Assembly (NCBI GenBank): GCA_029204225.1
Contig: CM055109.1
Span: forward strand, 4,176,299 to 4,240,298
Direction: 5' to 3'
DNA from: Diphasiastrum complanatum
Taxonomy: Eukaryota > Streptophyta > Lycopodiopsida > Lycopodiales > Lycopodiaceae
Length of the DNA: 64,000 bases
The stretch's first letter is position 1, and the number at the start of each line of letters is the position of its first letter. Under the pieces are notes generated by a model, which saw nothing but the letters and a program-made list of their open reading frames with translations, was not told where the DNA came from and did not search any database. The position numbers and the translations under genes are program-made. Of this stretch, positions 62,340-64,000 are shown piece after piece.

Positions 62340-64000
62340 TCATCGTTTTAGGTAGGAATATTTGCGTGAGCTTGAAGGGTGACCAACCAAGTTGTTGCAA
62401 ACTTTCATGTTCTGAGATTTGTACATTTTGATATAAAAGTTCTCTAAACTATTTGCAATTAGACGATCTTTGACAATTTCTAGTATGTCAACATGAAAGG
62501 CATAAAAAAAACTAGAATGTGTCTTGGACAAAAGCATTTTCTTGGGTGGTTTGCGAGCGTGTTCGTGCACACGCCTATTTAAGTCGGTAGTTTGTCCGAT
62601 GTAAATCAACTTGCCAACACGTGATGCTATTTTGTATAGTGTGATGTGCTTGTTCGTGGCCTTTTTGAAGGTGGAGGCGAGGCGTCCTGCAAGAAAGATG
62701 TCTTTTTCATTATGAAGTTCTTCATGGTGGAACAAGATTCGTGTGAAATTGAAAAACATAGATTATAGTTTTGCATGCATACCTCGAAGCTGGAATATGG
62801 TGGTTGAGTTGTTTGTTGCGAAATTTGGAGATCCAAGGGCTGCTATTTGTCAGTATGCAATGAATATTTAGATGTGCAATAAGTTGCATGCATAACGTAA
62901 TGTAATTTAGAGTTGTTGCAAATTGCAAACCTGTGAATTAGTCGCTGCAATGGTTGGTGTTTCAAGGATCTCTCTCTCGAGGACTTTCAACACAATATCA
63001 ATGGAGATTGGGCCATCAGTGAGGTGCACTCCTATTTCTGAGATGTGCCCAAGCTGCCTGCCAAGATCATTTTGAATAGCAGTTAATTCTGCATGAGTCA
63101 TTCCTCTCCAATCAGAAATTGTGATATTATATCCAAAGTACAAATTTCGGATTGCATAATATCCCTTGTCACAGTGGGCCTCAAAGTGCTGAATAGCAGC
63201 TCGATTTGTTTGTATCGAGCTTGGAATTGAAATCGCAAACAGCTTATAAAAATGCTTTAGAAATCCTGAAAACAGAACATGGAAATCATGATATTTTCAT
63301 AAGATGAAAATGCTAATAACAAACACCATAAAAAAAATGTGCACAAAAAGAAAAGAAATACAAGTTTGTACCTTCTATAGGATCTCCATGATGTTGATGC
63401 ACATAAGCTTCTCTAGCATGCTTTTGTGATGTAATAAAGGTGCTCATTGTGTAGCTGCTATGGAAGCCGTTTTTGTATTCGCTCGGTTCAATCCCACATG
63501 CATTCAAGAGAAACATCTGTCGTGTGGAGGGATAAATACATACCTCATCTAGTTGCTCGGAAGTCAAAAGTTGTGGTGTTCTTGTTTCCTCTTTCAGTTT
63601 CCGAAATAGCTGTCAAAGAATTTGAGAATATCAATCGTTGTCACAGAATAGAAAGCAAAAAAGCTGTGCATATATTTTTTGGGACATTGCATTTACACGA
63701 ACGAATAAAAAGAAAATAATGTACCTTTCAGCCTCTATAATTTCATGTGCTGCCATGTCGATGACTTGTTTTCAAACAAAAGGGAAAAATGGCAAAACAT
63801 GTGCTTTATGTATGAAACACGGAAAATAAATACTAAAAACAAATTTAAGAAAGTGCACGCACCTGGTTCAATCCCATGAAAGGCATGACATCGAAGTTGT
63901 ATTGATAGATGAAAATTACATTGGTGAAATGGATTCTTGGCTTACAATACGTGGCACTGGATCAAAATCGTCAGGAGTCAATTTACGTGTGATGAATATG
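62340..64000 (-). CDS. Multi-exon gene with C-terminal GIY-YIG nuclease domain (partial)
   Basis: Exons on the minus strand: 63609-63372, 63265-62931, 62842-62783 and 62660 (or 62686)-62340. The first three join in phase (phase 1 at 63372/63265, phase 0 at 62931/62842) with GT-AG introns of 88-106 bp. They encode about 210 residues I do not recognise (NACGIEPSEYKNGFHSSYTM, AIRNLYFGYNITISDWRGMT, LTDGPISIDIVLKVLEREIL). The last exon reads LYKIASRVGKLIYIGQTTDL then NRRVHEH and ENFYIKMYKSQ with a downstream Asn: the GIY-YIG pattern, with the YIG, the Arg and the catalytic Glu in place. GIY-YIG domains cut DNA in repair, homing and restriction enzymes. No RT is present, and introns are spliceosomal, so this is not a simple Penelope-like element. 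Upstream exons (candidates 63764-63725 and from 63864 to the window edge, reading FTNVIFIYQYNFDVMPFMGL) could not be phased. The stop is TGA 62342-62340. Confidence 0.65.

Noticed and set aside
62340-63609. Penelope-like retroelement origin of the GIY-YIG domain
   Set aside because: No reverse transcriptase lies upstream and the coding region is split by several short GT-AG introns; it cannot be excluded that the domain was derived from such an element.

Overview
The window looks like nuclear DNA of a land plant. It holds Ty1-Copia and Ty3-Gypsy LTR retrotransposons nested in one another, long CT/GA microsatellites, and spliceosomal introns. It also carries a typical plant glycine-rich RNA-binding protein gene with an RRM, a Gly-rich tail and a G-box upstream. 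I cannot name the species; no organelle or bacterial gene is visible. Most of the 64 kb is transposon, much of it broken.

Layout. 1-3289: internally deleted Copia element A with its 3' LTR, abutting an older Copia RT scrap. 4.9-6.5 kb, minus strand: decayed intron-containing gene of a family I do not recognise. 7.5-10.2 kb: non-autonomous Gypsy-like element, minus strand, whose primer-binding region is the complement of nearly a whole tRNA-Asp and whose gag-like region is partly inverted. 10.2-15.9 kb: low-complexity DNA with CT tracts and small tandem repeats. 15952-22196: complete but dead Copia element B with 5-bp target duplications (ATTAA). 22202-36.6 kb: older Copia element E, split by a 12.9-kb element C (22721-35590, target duplication GGTGG). 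C itself carries long-LTR element D (23229-28115) and two solo LTRs with perfect target duplications (30011-30805, GATTG; 34033-34568, GAACT). 37.6-39.9 kb: the only gene here that looks intact and ordinary, a two-exon GRP7/8-type RNA-binding protein. 40-46.9 kb: no recognisable gene. 46.9-56.7 kb: Copia element H, interrupted by a foldback element (47176-48024) and by a recent Gypsy chromovirus G (48655-54880, target duplication GAGAG). 57.4-60.1 kb: mosaic of minus-strand Copia pieces with a GGACC-type minisatellite between two RT fragments. 60168-62.07 kb: 5' LTR, PBS and gag of Copia element J. 62.3-64 kb, minus strand: the 3' part of an intron-containing gene ending in a GIY-YIG nuclease domain.

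Most notable points: the GIY-YIG gene at the right edge; the decayed gene at 4.9-6.5 kb; degenerate tandem repeats filling the GRP intron that copy the exon 1/5' splice junction; the tRNA-length PBS; the foldback element; and the order of insertion that the target duplications allow to be read. Boundaries given with matching target duplications are firm; gene models are by eye, without homology searches.
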